Positions 17,768 through 27,820 of a DNA stretch of 64,000 nucleotides are shown here, one piece after another. Location: contig BORH01000003.1 in NCBI GenBank assembly GCA_018333075.1, positions 310,001 to 374,000 on the forward strand, in the 5' to 3' direction. Each line of letters opens with the position of its first letter. The first letter of the stretch is position 1. Position numbers and translations under genes: made by a program. The notes under the pieces were generated by a model. The model saw nothing but the letters and a program-made list of their open reading frames with translations, searched no databases and was not told the DNA's origin. This DNA comes from Heyndrickxia sporothermodurans (GTDB lineage: Bacteria > Bacillota > Bacilli > Bacillales > Bacillaceae_C).

Positions 17768-19864
17768 GTGGATTATCGAGTAATTAAAGAAAATGACTTA
17801 TTTTTACTAACAGATAAAAAAGGAAATATTCCAGAAAACCATTATTATGGGTTAGGGTTATATACTAAAGATACACGTTATTTAAGTAAATTGGATTTAA
17901 AAATAAATGGTGAAGATCCTGTATTATTATCATCCGATGCAGACGATAATTTTATGTCAACCATATTACTTACAAATCCTCACATTGAAGTCGATGACAA
18001 ATTAATATTGTGGCGTGAATCTGTTGAAATTGAACGAACACGATTTATATATGATGATGTACTTTATGAGTCTATTAAAGTAAAAAATTATTATCCTAAA
18101 CCTATATCCTTTGATATTAGTGTACATATGGATGTTGACTTCTCTGATATGTTTATCATTAGAGGCTTTCAGACAGGAAAAATTGGTCAGAGGTCAGGTC
18201 AAACGGTTACAAATGATTCAGTAACTTATCATTACATAGGTGCAGATAACGTAAAGCGAGCGACTAAGGTGATGTGGGATAAAAAAGTGAAAAATGTTTC
18301 GCCTGAAGGAGACTTCACTTTTAGTTTTCATTTGGCACACGATGAAGAGGAAACGTTTACATTGGTTATTCAACCGCAAATAGGTGAGCTAAAGGGTAAA
18401 GAGATCACCCCACGAGAAGAAGCAATTAAAAAGCTTAAAAACTCATATTTCAAGTGGGAAGAAGATATTACAAAGGTTCAAACGGACTATCAGCCACTTC
18501 AAAGACTGGTTGAACGAGGTATCTCTGATTTACGTGTATTATTAACAGATTTAGGATATGGTCAGTTTCCTGTCGCTGGTCTACCATGGTTCGGTGTCCC
18601 ATTTGGTCGTGATAGTTTAATTGCAGCATTACAAATGCTTGCTTTTAATCCTGAAGTTGCCAAAGGAACTTTATTAACCATGGCAAGCCAACAGGGGAAA
18701 ACAATAGACTCAAATCGAGATGAACAACCGGGGAAGATCATGCATGAAATTCGTTTTGGAGAATTAGCAATGACCAATCAAATTCCGTTTACTCCATACT
18801 ATGGAACAATTGATGCGACTCCGCTATTCCTAGTCTTATTAACGGAATATGTTAAATGGACTGGTGATTTGGATATTGTCAACCAGCTTAAAGATAACAT
18901 TGAAGATGCATTAGCATGGATAGATCAATACGGTGATCGCGATGGTGATGGATTTGTAGAATACTATCAAGAAGCGAGTAAAGGAATTGCAAATCAAGGG
19001 TGGAAAGATTCAGGTGATTCTATTGTTCATCGTAATGGAGACTATGCAGAAGCACCGATTGCACTTAGCGAGGTCCAGGGATATGTGTACCAAGGCAAGA
19101 TGGGAATTGCCAGCTTATATGAAAAAATAGGCGAAATAGAAAAAGCAAAGAAGCTTCGAAATGAAGCTGAAGTATTAAAAGAAAAATTTGATCAATCATT
19201 TTGGATGGATGACACACAATTTTATGCAATTGCTCTTGATCAAGAGAAAAAGCAAGTTGGCACAATTACTTCAAATCCAGGTCATGTATTATTTTCAAAT
19301 ATGCTTAACGATGACCGAGCAAAATTGCTAGTAAAAACGTTAGTTTCTCCTAAAATGTTTTCTGGCTATGGGATTCGTACAATGGGATCTGGAGAAGCAG
19401 GCTATAATCCAATGAGCTATCATGATGGAAGCATTTGGCCACATGACAATAGCATGATCTTACTTGGAATGAGTAAACTTGGCTTTAACCAAGATGCCAA
19501 GCTTGTGATTAAAGGGTTAATTGAGGCTGCTGCTGATTTTGAATATGACCGACTTCCAGAATTATTTTGTGGTTACGAAAAGGAAAGAGGGAAGGCTGTA
19601 AAATATCCAGTTGCTTGTTCACCACAAGCATGGGCAGCTGGTACACCGTTAGTATTTATTCAATCATTACTAGGCTTATTTCCTGACAGTATAAATAAGG
19701 AAATCCATTTAACACCAAATCTTTTAGATGAGATGAGCTATTTGAAAGTAGAAAATATTTCAATTGGTAGTGGTCAAATTTCAGTTTATATCTATCGAGA
19801 GAAAAATAATATTCGCTATGAGATTGAAAAGAATACGACTGATTTTGATGTAATTGTTCATTAA
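17768..19864 (+). CDS. Glycogen debranching-type amylo-alpha-1,6-glucosidase
   Basis: 698 residues, cytosolic. N-terminal beta domain (about 1-230, GLGLYTKDTRYLSKLDLKI) of the bacterial debranching N-terminal type, then an (alpha/alpha)6 catalytic barrel (about 240-690) with GVPFGRDSLIAAL, NQGWKDSGDSIVH and YHDGSIWPHDNSMI. This arrangement hydrolyses alpha-1,6 branches of limit dextrins. GTG start with AGGGGG six bases upstream. It lies directly after two LacI-family operators and heads the uptake genes, so internalised branched dextrins are the probable substrate. Confidence 0.88.
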   Translation: MDYRVIKENDLFLLTDKKGNIPENHYYGLGLYTKDTRYLSKLDLKINGEDPVLLSSDADDNFMSTILLTNPHIEVDDKLILWRESVEIERTRFIYDDVLYESIKVKNYYPKPISFDISVHMDVDFSDMFIIRGFQTGKIGQRSGQTVTNDSVTYHYIGADNVKRATKVMWDKKVKNVSPEGDFTFSFHLAHDEEETFTLVIQPQIGELKGKEITPREEAIKKLKNSYFKWEEDITKVQTDYQPLQRLVERGISDLRVLLTDLGYGQFPVAGLPWFGVPFGRDSLIAALQMLAFNPEVAKGTLLTMASQQGKTIDSNRDEQPGKIMHEIRFGELAMTNQIPFTPYYGTIDATPLFLVLLTEYVKWTGDLDIVNQLKDNIEDALAWIDQYGDRDGDGFVEYYQEASKGIANQGWKDSGDSIVHRNGDYAEAPIALSEVQGYVYQGKMGIASLYEKIGEIEKAKKLRNEAEVLKEKFDQSFWMDDTQFYAIALDQEKKQVGTITSNPGHVLFSNMLNDDRAKLLVKTLVSPKMFSGYGIRTMGSGEAGYNPMSYHDGSIWPHDNSMILLGMSKLGFNQDAKLVIKGLIEAAADFEYDRLPELFCGYEKERGKAVKYPVACSPQAWAAGTPLVFIQSLLGLFPDSINKEIHLTPNLLDEMSYLKVENISIGSGQISVYIYREKNNIRYEIEKNTTDFDVIVH

Positions 19865-19941
19865 AAGTTTAATTAGTAGTTAATATACTCGGTTTTACGA
19901 CTCTTAAAAGAGGATTTTTATAAATGAAAGGGGTATAAAAA

Positions 19942-21207
19942 ATGTTGAAAAAGAAATGGATTGCTTCATTAGGAATTACTTCATTATTAGTAGGTAGTAT
20001 TTTAGCAGGATGTTCAAACGATGCAAGTTCAGACAAAAAAGATAACAAAACATCTGGAGACAAAAAAGTAGAAATTACTCTTGCCGGCTGGGGGTCTTCT
20101 CCGGAAGAAACAGATCTGCTTGAACAAGTATTAAAGGATTTTGAATCAAAACATCCAAATATTAAAGTCAAGCATGAGGTCATTGCTGATCAATATATGG
20201 ACGTGATAAAAACACGCTTAATCGGGGGAGAGGGTCCTGACGTATTTTATTTAGATGCAGTTGAAGCGCCAGCTCTAATCGATACAGGTGTTGTTGAGCC
20301 TTTGAATGAATATGTAAAAGATGATTTTGATGTAGAGGACTTTGAAAAACCGTTAATTGATGCCTTCAAAAAAGATGGAAAATATTATGGATTCCCGAAA
20401 GGTTATTCAACACTTGCATTATTTTATAATAAAAAAATGTTGAAAGAAGCAGGGGTAGAGGTTCCGAAAACGTGGGATGAATTACGTGAAGCATCCAAAA
20501 AATTAACCAAGGGTAATAAAGTGTATGGATTTGGTCAAAACCCAGAGTTAGCTCGAACTTATTTTATTGCTGAATCTAACGGTGGAAAAGTAGTCGCTGA
20601 TAACAAGGCGAATTTTGCTGATTCTAAAGTGGTTGAAGCATTGCAGCCATATGTTGACCAGCATTTAAAAGACAAATCAGCTGCTCAGCCAAAAGATGTA
20701 GGTGCAGACTGGACAGGTGAAATGTTTGGACAAGGAAAAGCTGCAATGGTTCTTGAAGGAAATTGGGCTATTCCATACTTAGATAGTACGTTTAAGGATA
20801 TAGATTATGGAATGGCTGAAGTTCCAACGATTAATGGTAAAAAAGGAACAATGGCGTTTACAGTTGCCTATGTAATGAATGCTGCATCTGAGAAGAAGGA
20901 AGCTGCTTGGGAACTTATGTCTTACTTGACAGGAAAAGAAGGAATGGAAACATGGACAAGTAAAGGATTTGAGCTGCCATCACGTAAATCAGTTGCTGAA
21001 AAGTTAGGCTATGACAAAGATGAGCTTCGTGGAGCTCTCGTTGCAGGTGCGTCTTATGCAACTGTTTGGTCTAATGGTTCTAACCTACCTATTATTTTTA
21101 ATAATTTTAATAACCAATTTGTTAATGCATATTTAGGCAAAGAAAGCCTTGATAAAGCTCTGAAGGAAGCTCAGGATACAGCAAATAAAGAGATTGATGG
21201 ACAATGA
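19942..21207 (+). CDS. Sugar ABC transporter substrate-binding lipoprotein
   Basis: 421 residues. Signal peptide and lipobox SILAGC (Cys about residue 23), a Lys/Asp/Ser-rich linker, then a type-1 solute-binding fold with VEITLAGWGSS, GGEGPDVFYLDAVEAP and GKAAMVLEGNWAIPY. It resembles maltose/maltodextrin-type binding proteins (family 1) anchored outside the membrane. It precedes two permease genes but is separated from them by a strong hairpin, a usual arrangement for expressing the binding protein in excess. The cognate ATPase is absent and is likely a shared MsmX-type subunit elsewhere. Confidence 0.9.
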   Translation: MLKKKWIASLGITSLLVGSILAGCSNDASSDKKDNKTSGDKKVEITLAGWGSSPEETDLLEQVLKDFESKHPNIKVKHEVIADQYMDVIKTRLIGGEGPDVFYLDAVEAPALIDTGVVEPLNEYVKDDFDVEDFEKPLIDAFKKDGKYYGFPKGYSTLALFYNKKMLKEAGVEVPKTWDELREASKKLTKGNKVYGFGQNPELARTYFIAESNGGKVVADNKANFADSKVVEALQPYVDQHLKDKSAAQPKDVGADWTGEMFGQGKAAMVLEGNWAIPYLDSTFKDIDYGMAEVPTINGKKGTMAFTVAYVMNAASEKKEAAWELMSYLTGKEGMETWTSKGFELPSRKSVAEKLGYDKDELRGALVAGASYATVWSNGSNLPIIFNNFNNQFVNAYLGKESLDKALKEAQDTANKEIDGQ

Positions 21208-21257
21208 TAAATAGATAATTAGGATGAAGGAGAGGGGAGATTCCTTCCTCTTTCATT

Positions 21258-21313
21258 GTTAGAACTCTTTCTATAGATGTATTTAGCATTTCATCGATAG
21301 AAAGAGTTCTAAC
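21258..21313 (+). promoter_or_regulatory. Large intra-operon hairpin after binding-protein gene
   Basis: A 17-base perfect inverted repeat (21258-21274 with 21297-21313) extends, after one mismatch, to 22 positions with a 12-base loop (21280-21291). There is no U-tract after it, so it is probably an mRNA 3'-end stabiliser or processing barrier that protects the binding-protein message rather than a terminator. Confidence 0.75.
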
Positions 21314-21357
21314 AAATTTGATACTTGGAACCTTTCATCAAAAGGAGATGAACGAAG

Positions 21358-22257
21358 ATGAAAAGCAAGTCTTCCAAAAAAATGCTTAGAGAAACTGGGC
21401 AAGGTTATTTATTTATGTCACCAGCCTTGTTTGTCTTATTACTATTTATTATTGGTCCAATTATATATGCAATCTTTCTTTCTTTTCATAAAGTACAATT
21501 ATTAGGGACGACTAGTTTCCAGTTCGTAGGGCTAGATAACTTTACCCATATATTAGATGACCATAGAGCAAAAATTGCCCTATGGAATACGGTAAAATAT
21601 GTGCTAATAGTGGTTCCATGTCAAACGATTCTTGCACTAGTACTAGCTGCCTCTTTAAATGCGGGGCTTAAGGGTGAGAAATTTTTCCGCATTATTTACT
21701 TTCTTCCAACCTTAACATCATCTGCAGTTTTAACATTAATTTTTATGTGGATGTACAATCAAAATGGTTTAATTAATAAAGTGTTTGAATTCATTGGTCT
21801 TCCTACTTATAACTGGCTTAGTGATCCAGCGATTGCATTAAATTCAATTATGGGAATGAATATTTGGTCTACTGCTCCATTTTATATGGTAATATACTTA
21901 GCTGCATTGCAAAATATACCAGATTCAGTATATGAAGCAGCCGAACTGGATGGTGCAAATGCTATTCAGAAATTTCTTTACATTACGGTTCCGCAATTAC
22001 GGCCAGTTACATCCTTCGTAGTGATTATGGGACTAATTGGAACCTTTCAATTGTTTGATCAATCGTATATTTTTTCAGCTGGATCAGGTGGTCCAAATAA
22101 TTCAACATTAACGGTTGTACTATTAATCTATCAATATGCATTTAAGAATTTAGGGACAATGGGATATGCTGCTGCACTAGCATTTATATTAGCTATTATT
22201 ATTCTCATTGCAACATTGATACAACGGAATTTCTCCAAAGAGGAATCTCTTTACTAG
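21358..22257 (+). CDS. Sugar ABC transporter permease, MalF type
   Basis: 299 residues, six membrane helices. The cytoplasmic EAA loop reads YEAAELDGANAIQKFLYITVP (near residues 195-215), the docking site for the ATPase. The N-terminus GQGYLFMSPALFVLLLFIIGP is typical of MalF/UgpA-like permeases. It forms a heterodimer with the next gene product. AAGGAG precedes the ATG, and 11 bases separate it from the next gene. Confidence 0.9.
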   Translation: MKSKSSKKMLRETGQGYLFMSPALFVLLLFIIGPIIYAIFLSFHKVQLLGTTSFQFVGLDNFTHILDDHRAKIALWNTVKYVLIVVPCQTILALVLAASLNAGLKGEKFFRIIYFLPTLTSSAVLTLIFMWMYNQNGLINKVFEFIGLPTYNWLSDPAIALNSIMGMNIWSTAPFYMVIYLAALQNIPDSVYEAAELDGANAIQKFLYITVPQLRPVTSFVVIMGLIGTFQLFDQSYIFSAGSGGPNNSTLTVVLLIYQYAFKNLGTMGYAAALAFILAIIILIATLIQRNFSKEESLY

Positions 22258-22268
22258 GGGGGAAGAAA

Positions 22269-23096
22269 ATGAAAAGGAAAATAAATATAGGAAAAAAACT
22301 TTTATATGTAGTTCTTATTTTATATGCAATAATCACATTAATACCGTTTTTATGGGCATTATCTTCTTCCTTTAAGCCACTAGAGGAAATAGTGAGTGGA
22401 AAGATTAATTTTATTCCAAAGCATTTTACCTTTGATAATTACAAAACTATATTTGTTAAACAGGAGTTATTTCCACGCTGGCTATTCAATAGTGTCTTTA
22501 TAGCGGTTTGTGTTACAATACTTAACTTAATTTTTAACTCAATGGCAGGTTATGCTTTGGCTCGTCTTAAGTTCCGAGGAAAAAGAACTCTGTTCATTGT
22601 CATTTTAGCGGTATTAATGATTCCTATGCAGGTAACAATGATTCCAAACTATTTGATTTTAAAATCTTTAGGATGGTTAAATACTTACCAAGGAATGATT
22701 GTTCCAAGTATGATTAATGCGACTTTTATCTTTATGATGCGTCAGTTCTTTATTAACTTTCCAAAGGAACTTGAAGAAGCAGCAGAAATAGATGGCCTTA
22801 GCAAAATAGGCATGTTTTTCCGAATTGTACTTCCTTTAGCCAAGCCAGCATTAGCAGCACAAGCTATTTTTGTTTTCATGGGTTCATGGAATGATTTTAT
22901 GAGACCATTAATCATTCTTTCTGATCCGGAATTATTTACTCTTCCACTTGGATTGAACACTTTTAAAGGTCAGTATATTAGTTATTGGAACTATATTATG
23001 GCAGCTTCAATGGTCTTTACTTTACCAGTACTTGTTATCTATATGTTTTTTAATCGATTTTTTATTAAAGGAATTTCATTTACTGGAGGAAAATAA
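22269..23096 (+). CDS. Sugar ABC transporter permease, MalG type
   Basis: 275 residues, six membrane helices. The EAA loop EEAAEIDGLSKIGMFFRIVLP (near 172-192) and the ending FFNRFFIKGISFTGGK are typical of MalG/UgpE-like permeases. Partner of the preceding permease. Ribosome site GGGGGGAAG lies just before the ATG. A terminator follows before the glucosidase gene. Confidence 0.9.
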   Translation: MKRKINIGKKLLYVVLILYAIITLIPFLWALSSSFKPLEEIVSGKINFIPKHFTFDNYKTIFVKQELFPRWLFNSVFIAVCVTILNLIFNSMAGYALARLKFRGKRTLFIVILAVLMIPMQVTMIPNYLILKSLGWLNTYQGMIVPSMINATFIFMMRQFFINFPKELEEAAEIDGLSKIGMFFRIVLPLAKPALAAQAIFVFMGSWNDFMRPLIILSDPELFTLPLGLNTFKGQYISYWNYIMAASMVFTLPVLVIYMFFNRFFIKGISFTGGK

Positions 23097-23104
23097 ATTC
23101 TATT

Positions 23105-23146
23105 AAACTCTTATCGAATAGTAACTTTGATAAGAGTTTTTTTATA
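23105..23146 (+). terminator. Intra-locus intrinsic terminator
   Basis: AAACTCTTATC (23105-23115) and GATAAGAGTTT (23129-23139) are followed by a T-run. It lies between the permease and the glucosidase genes, only about 20 bases before the latter's start, so downstream expression depends on readthrough or antitermination. Confidence 0.8.
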
Positions 23147-23166
23147 AAAAGTAAGGTGGGAAAGTT

Positions 23167-24831
23167 ATGAGAAAAACATGGTGGAAAGAAGCAGTTGTGT
23201 ACCAAGTTTATTGGCGAAGTTTTTTCGATACAGATGGTGATGGAATTGGTGATTTAACAGGAGTAATTGAAAAATTAGATTATATTAAGGAACTTGGTGT
23301 CGATGTAATTTGGTTAAATCCAGTGTATACCTCGCCTGATAAGGATAATGGCTATGATATTTCAGATTATTATCATGTTATGGAAAAAGCCGGAGATATG
23401 CTTACTTTAGAGCGGCTGGTTAAAGAGGTACATAATCGTGGAATGAAATTGATTATGGATTTAGTGTTAAATCATACATCTGATCAGCATCCTTGGTTTA
23501 TAGAATCTCGTTCTTCCAAAGATAATCCTAAGAGAGACTGGTATATTTGGAAGGATGCGAAGGACGGAAATCAACCGAATAATTGGCGTTCTTATTTTAC
23601 TCCATCCTCATGGGAGTTTGATGAAAAAACAGGCCAATATTATTTTCATTCTTTTGCAGTGGAACAGCCCGATCTGAATTGGGAGAATAAAGAGGTTCGA
23701 AATGAAATTTATAAAATGATGCGTTTTTGGTCGGATAAGGGAATAGATGGATTTCGATTGGATGTTATTAATCTACTAGCAAAACAAAAGGGTTTCCCAG
23801 ATGCAGAAAATCCTTTGGATTTATCCTATTTAGGAAATAATCCTGGTATCCATCAATATCTACAAGAAATGAATCGGGAAGTTTTACGTCATTATGATAT
23901 TATGACGGTTGGAGAAATTCCATTTGTAACTCCTGAAGATGGACTTTTATATGTTGATGAGAGTAGAAATGAATTAAATACCTTATTTCACTTTCAAATC
24001 GCAGATGACATGCCAACATGGGATATGGTACGTTTTAAAGAAATTCAAGAGGAATGGTATAGTGGATTATTAGGGAAAGGATGGAATTCACAATTTCTAA
24101 ATAATCATGACCACACTCGTCAGGTTTCTAGATATGGAAATGATGAAGAACATCGGATACAATCAGCGAAATTGCTTGCTACATTAATACATACCTTACC
24201 GGGAACTCCATATATATATCAAGGTGAAGAAATTGGTATGACTGGAGTTCGATTCGACAGTATTGACGATTATAAGGATATTGCAATGAAAAATAAATAT
24301 GATGAAGAAGTACAGAAAGGAAGAGATCCTAAAGAAGTATTAAAAAGTTTACAGCCGTTAAGCAGAGATAACTCACGAACTCCTATGCAATGGGACAACA
24401 GTTTAAATGCTGGTTTTACAAATGGAACTCCGTGGATTAAAGTTAATCCAAATTATAAAACGATAAATGTTAAAGAAGCTATCAGGAATTCATCTTCTGT
24501 ATTTCATTATTATAAAAAGCTTATTCAGCTTCGCAAGCAGAATCCCGTTATGGTGTATGGAGATTATAATAATCTATCAGGTAATCATAAGCAATTATAT
24601 ATGTATACTCGATCACATGATGAGGTTACTTGGTTAATAATATTGAATCATAGTAATAATATGCTGGAAGTTCAACTTCCAGCGATTGTTGAAAACCCAG
24701 CAAAACTTATCCTTGCTAACTATGAAGATATACCAGATTTATGTCTTTGTGATAAACTTGTTTTCCGTCCACATGAAGCCAGAGTGTATGAGATTGTAAA
24801 TAAACATGGTGAAATGGGATTAAATGTATAA
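23167..24831 (+). CDS. malL: Oligo-1,6-glucosidase (GH13)
   Basis: 554 residues, cytosolic GH13_31-type enzyme. Conserved regions: DLVLNHTS, GFRLDVINLL with the nucleophile Asp, VGEIPF with the acid Glu, and NNHDHTR. The residue after the nucleophile is Val (DVIN rather than DTAN), which in this subfamily goes with alpha-1,6 preference, so isomaltose and panose-type substrates are more likely than maltose. It completes the pathway that imports and debranches dextrins. AAGGTGGG ribosome site at good spacing, downstream of a terminator hairpin. Confidence 0.9.
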   Translation: MRKTWWKEAVVYQVYWRSFFDTDGDGIGDLTGVIEKLDYIKELGVDVIWLNPVYTSPDKDNGYDISDYYHVMEKAGDMLTLERLVKEVHNRGMKLIMDLVLNHTSDQHPWFIESRSSKDNPKRDWYIWKDAKDGNQPNNWRSYFTPSSWEFDEKTGQYYFHSFAVEQPDLNWENKEVRNEIYKMMRFWSDKGIDGFRLDVINLLAKQKGFPDAENPLDLSYLGNNPGIHQYLQEMNREVLRHYDIMTVGEIPFVTPEDGLLYVDESRNELNTLFHFQIADDMPTWDMVRFKEIQEEWYSGLLGKGWNSQFLNNHDHTRQVSRYGNDEEHRIQSAKLLATLIHTLPGTPYIYQGEEIGMTGVRFDSIDDYKDIAMKNKYDEEVQKGRDPKEVLKSLQPLSRDNSRTPMQWDNSLNAGFTNGTPWIKVNPNYKTINVKEAIRNSSSVFHYYKKLIQLRKQNPVMVYGDYNNLSGNHKQLYMYTRSHDEVTWLIILNHSNNMLEVQLPAIVENPAKLILANYEDIPDLCLCDKLVFRPHEARVYEIVNKHGEMGLNV

Positions 24832-24898
24832 GTAAAAACCTATCCAAACTTATAAAGATTATGTCGGAAATAATATTGGCTTAACTTTTAAAATGAAG

Positions 24899-24934
24899 AA
24901 AGTGTCAGGTTTATCGACCTGACACTTTTTTAAC
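24899..24934 (+). terminator. Terminator of the glucan locus
   Basis: AAGTGTCAGGT (24899-24910, with its A-run) pairs with ACCTGACACTT and is followed by TTTT. The same GTGTCAG core recurs in terminators near 35.4 and 51.3 kb. Confidence 0.85.
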
Positions 24935-24955
24935 ACTAACAAAAAACTTTTTTTA

Positions 24956-27820
24956 TTACTTGAGTTCCCTAATAATATACGCAGAGCTTACCCAGCCAGT
25001 AGTTCCGTTAGCTAACGTCACCTTGTACCATGATTTTGAGCTATTCATAGTAAGTGTTCCGTCTTTTTGAAGGACTAACTGTACAAAATCATTCAAATTT
25101 AGCTTTCCAATAATTGCTGCAGATGTGGATGGATCTTTTCTTACGTTTAATCCTGCTGTTGTCACTCGACCTAAATTTTGAACAGTTATATATTTTGTAT
25201 ACTCGACAAATTGAATATCACTAGTCCAGTAGATTTTATTTCCAACTTTAACTTTTACCCAAAAATCATTTGTCTTTTCAAGTAACATTAATGTTGAGTT
25301 TTTTGGTAAGGTTTTAACGGCATCATTCACACCTTTATTACTGTTTAAGACGAGATTTTTATTGACGATTGCCTGGATTCCACTAGGGAATATGTCACTG
25401 CCTTCTGGTTTGCCTGGTTGTGTAGGGTAAACAGTATTGATTTTTGCTTGATTGTAATAAGTCTTATTAAAAGGTAATATATTTTCCATATGCTTAGCAA
25501 TTGATTTTCCCCAATTTGGATCACTTGCATAATAAAAATTCATGCCTTCACTATTCTGATCAATGCGTTTATTATTCATATCTTTTGTACTAAATCCAAG
25601 ATAGGCTCCATTGTATTTCCAATTTTTTGGATTTAAATATGTTGCCTTTATTTCACGTGCAATATATTCTATGCAAAGGTCAACTGTAGCAAATCGGTAG
25701 GCTCCTATAAATGGAGTTGCATCATATGCTCCGAAACCAAAGAGATTATTCTTCCCTAGTGAAATATTAGATGTTCCGTAAGCACTTTCTAGAATGGCAT
25801 GTGCAGCCAAGTAGAGTGGGTTCACCCCATATTTTTTTCCGGCATTGATAAACGCCTGACCTTTTCCAGTTAATACACTTACTTTTCCGGTAGAATTTAC
25901 ATATTTTGCAATATAGTCATTAATTTGTTTTGCTGTAACAGGTGATTGTGTACGTAAATCAATAAATTGATATCCTGTTTTACTTGTAATTGGATCACCA
26001 GTTTTAACTTGCTTTAAATAGCTTCCACTTACATATCCCGTTTTTCCTCCATATGTTACTCTGTACCAACCATTCGAAACTTTATAGCTGGCAATCACAA
26101 TTTTTGAGTTAGGGATCGTCATATATATGGTTGCTGTCGGATCAGCTGTTTCTCTAAGATTTAAATTAGATGTAGTAATAAAAGTTGTATCTGTAATTTT
26201 TTGTTCAGTCAGATCAGAATAAGGAGAGAAATCTCCAATGTAAAAGTAACCAGATTTTCCATTGTAAGTAACACTATACCAATCTCTAATTTTTTTGTTT
26301 GGTGATACAACTGTATTTTTAGGAATTTTGACTAGCTTTTCATAAGCATTCCCAAATGACTGATAGACATATGTGTCTTTATTTGCTTTGTACTTCGCTT
26401 TAGTAGTGGAAAACGAGCTTTTATTCACATCATTGCTATTTATATATAATGTTTGCTTATTAAAAGTAACCCGATACCATGTTTCACCAAGACTGTTCAA
26501 TACTTTTTGTGTAGATGAAAATCCATTATTAGAAGCAATTGTATACAACTCTTTATTTATAGAATTAGGGCTAGAGTATAGCTTAGTTGTCTTCTTTGAA
26601 AAATAATAGGTTTCATCGGTATTAGTAGTTTTATAAGTAATTTCATTATATGGAGAAAAATCATCCATATTAAAATAACCTTTTTTTCCATTGTAGTTAG
26701 TATTATACCAATTTCCGATTTTATTCGTTGAAGTAACAATTGTATTCTTTGGTATGAGGATAACCTTTTTAAATGCCTGACCAAACGATTGATAAATATA
26801 CGTATCTTTATTTGCCTTGTATTTTGTTTGAGTAGTGGAAGAAAATACATCTTTACGCACATCATTACTATTTATATATAATTGTTTTCCTTCAAATATT
26901 ACCCGATACCATGTTTGTCCAAGGCTATCTACTGCTTTTTGAGTTGATTCAAACCCATTATTTTTAGATATAGTTGTTATTTCTTTTTTTGTGTTACCCG
27001 ATATTGCATATAGCTTTGCACTGTTTTTAGTAAAATAATAAGTTTTACTAGTATTAGAATAGGTTATTGCATTCATTTTTGAAAAATCACCTATATAAAA
27101 GTAACCGGTTTTACCTTTATAAGTAAGATTATACCAATCTCCAATTCTTTTTGATGATTGGACCGAAGTTCCTTTAGGAATACTAACTAGCTTTTTATAA
27201 GCATTACCATAAGATTCATATACGTATGTATTTTTATTTGCTTTATACTTTGCTTGTGTAAATGATGTAAACGAATTTTTGGTAACATCTTTACTCTTTA
27301 CATAAAGGTTTTTTCCTTTAAAAGAAACTCGATACCATGTTTCACCAATACTATTGATTACTTTTTGCTTGGAGTAAAATCCATTTTTCCCTACAATTGT
27401 ATAAATAGCCTTTTTCTTAGTGTCGGGAGTGGAATAGAGCTTAGTTGTCGTTTTTGTAAAAAAATATGTTTTGTTAATATTTGTATTTTGATAATATTCT
27501 TTTACATAGGTATTGCTTATCCATCCAGTTTTGGTAATGCTTTTTTTGCTTGCTTTATAGGAATAAGATATTTTATACCAGTTCCCCTTTTTTTCGGTAG
27601 CATATATTATTTTTCCTTTTGGGATAGTGAGAATAACAGCATCCTTGGTACTCGCACCTTTGCGAAGATTTAAACGATCAGTTGTTTTGAAGGCTGTTTT
27701 TTTAATTTTTATACTGCTGCTTGCCTCTGCTTTAATAATGTGAAATGGCTCAATAACTGACAGTGGTACAGCAATTAATAAACTGGTAGATAAAATTAAT
27801 ACTTTTCCAAACTTTTTCAT
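24956..27820 (-). CDS. SH3-rich N-acetylglucosaminidase autolysin
   Basis: 954 residues with a signal peptide (about 1-33). One SH3-type domain (about 35-108), then three long tandem repeats of about 143 residues each (starting near 119, 261 and 405), another SH3 domain (about 540-605), a glucosaminidase domain (about 625-800; catalytic Glu in AAHAILESAYGTS near residue 678) and two C-terminal SH3 domains. It should cleave GlcNAc-MurNAc bonds of peptidoglycan outside the cell, with SH3 modules binding the wall. GTG 27838 overlaps the GGAG ribosome site, so ATG 27820 is chosen. Single gene on the minus strand. Confidence 0.9.
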   Translation of the reverse strand: MKKFGKVLILSTSLLIAVPLSVIEPFHIIKAEASSSIKIKKTAFKTTDRLNLRKGASTKDAVILTIPKGKIIYATEKKGNWYKISYSYKASKKSITKTGWISNTYVKEYYQNTNINKTYFFTKTTTKLYSTPDTKKKAIYTIVGKNGFYSKQKVINSIGETWYRVSFKGKNLYVKSKDVTKNSFTSFTQAKYKANKNTYVYESYGNAYKKLVSIPKGTSVQSSKRIGDWYNLTYKGKTGYFYIGDFSKMNAITYSNTSKTYYFTKNSAKLYAISGNTKKEITTISKNNGFESTQKAVDSLGQTWYRVIFEGKQLYINSNDVRKDVFSSTTQTKYKANKDTYIYQSFGQAFKKVILIPKNTIVTSTNKIGNWYNTNYNGKKGYFNMDDFSPYNEITYKTTNTDETYYFSKKTTKLYSSPNSINKELYTIASNNGFSSTQKVLNSLGETWYRVTFNKQTLYINSNDVNKSSFSTTKAKYKANKDTYVYQSFGNAYEKLVKIPKNTVVSPNKKIRDWYSVTYNGKSGYFYIGDFSPYSDLTEQKITDTTFITTSNLNLRETADPTATIYMTIPNSKIVIASYKVSNGWYRVTYGGKTGYVSGSYLKQVKTGDPITSKTGYQFIDLRTQSPVTAKQINDYIAKYVNSTGKVSVLTGKGQAFINAGKKYGVNPLYLAAHAILESAYGTSNISLGKNNLFGFGAYDATPFIGAYRFATVDLCIEYIAREIKATYLNPKNWKYNGAYLGFSTKDMNNKRIDQNSEGMNFYYASDPNWGKSIAKHMENILPFNKTYYNQAKINTVYPTQPGKPEGSDIFPSGIQAIVNKNLVLNSNKGVNDAVKTLPKNSTLMLLEKTNDFWVKVKVGNKIYWTSDIQFVEYTKYITVQNLGRVTTAGLNVRKDPSTSAAIIGKLNLNDFVQLVLQKDGTLTMNSSKSWYKVTLANGTTGWVSSAYIIRELK

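Noticed and set aside
24956-27820. CRISPR-like spaced repeats
   Set aside because: The periodicity is the protein repeat of the SH3/glucosaminidase gene (about 143 codons), not short direct repeats with unique spacers. No CRISPR was seen elsewhere.
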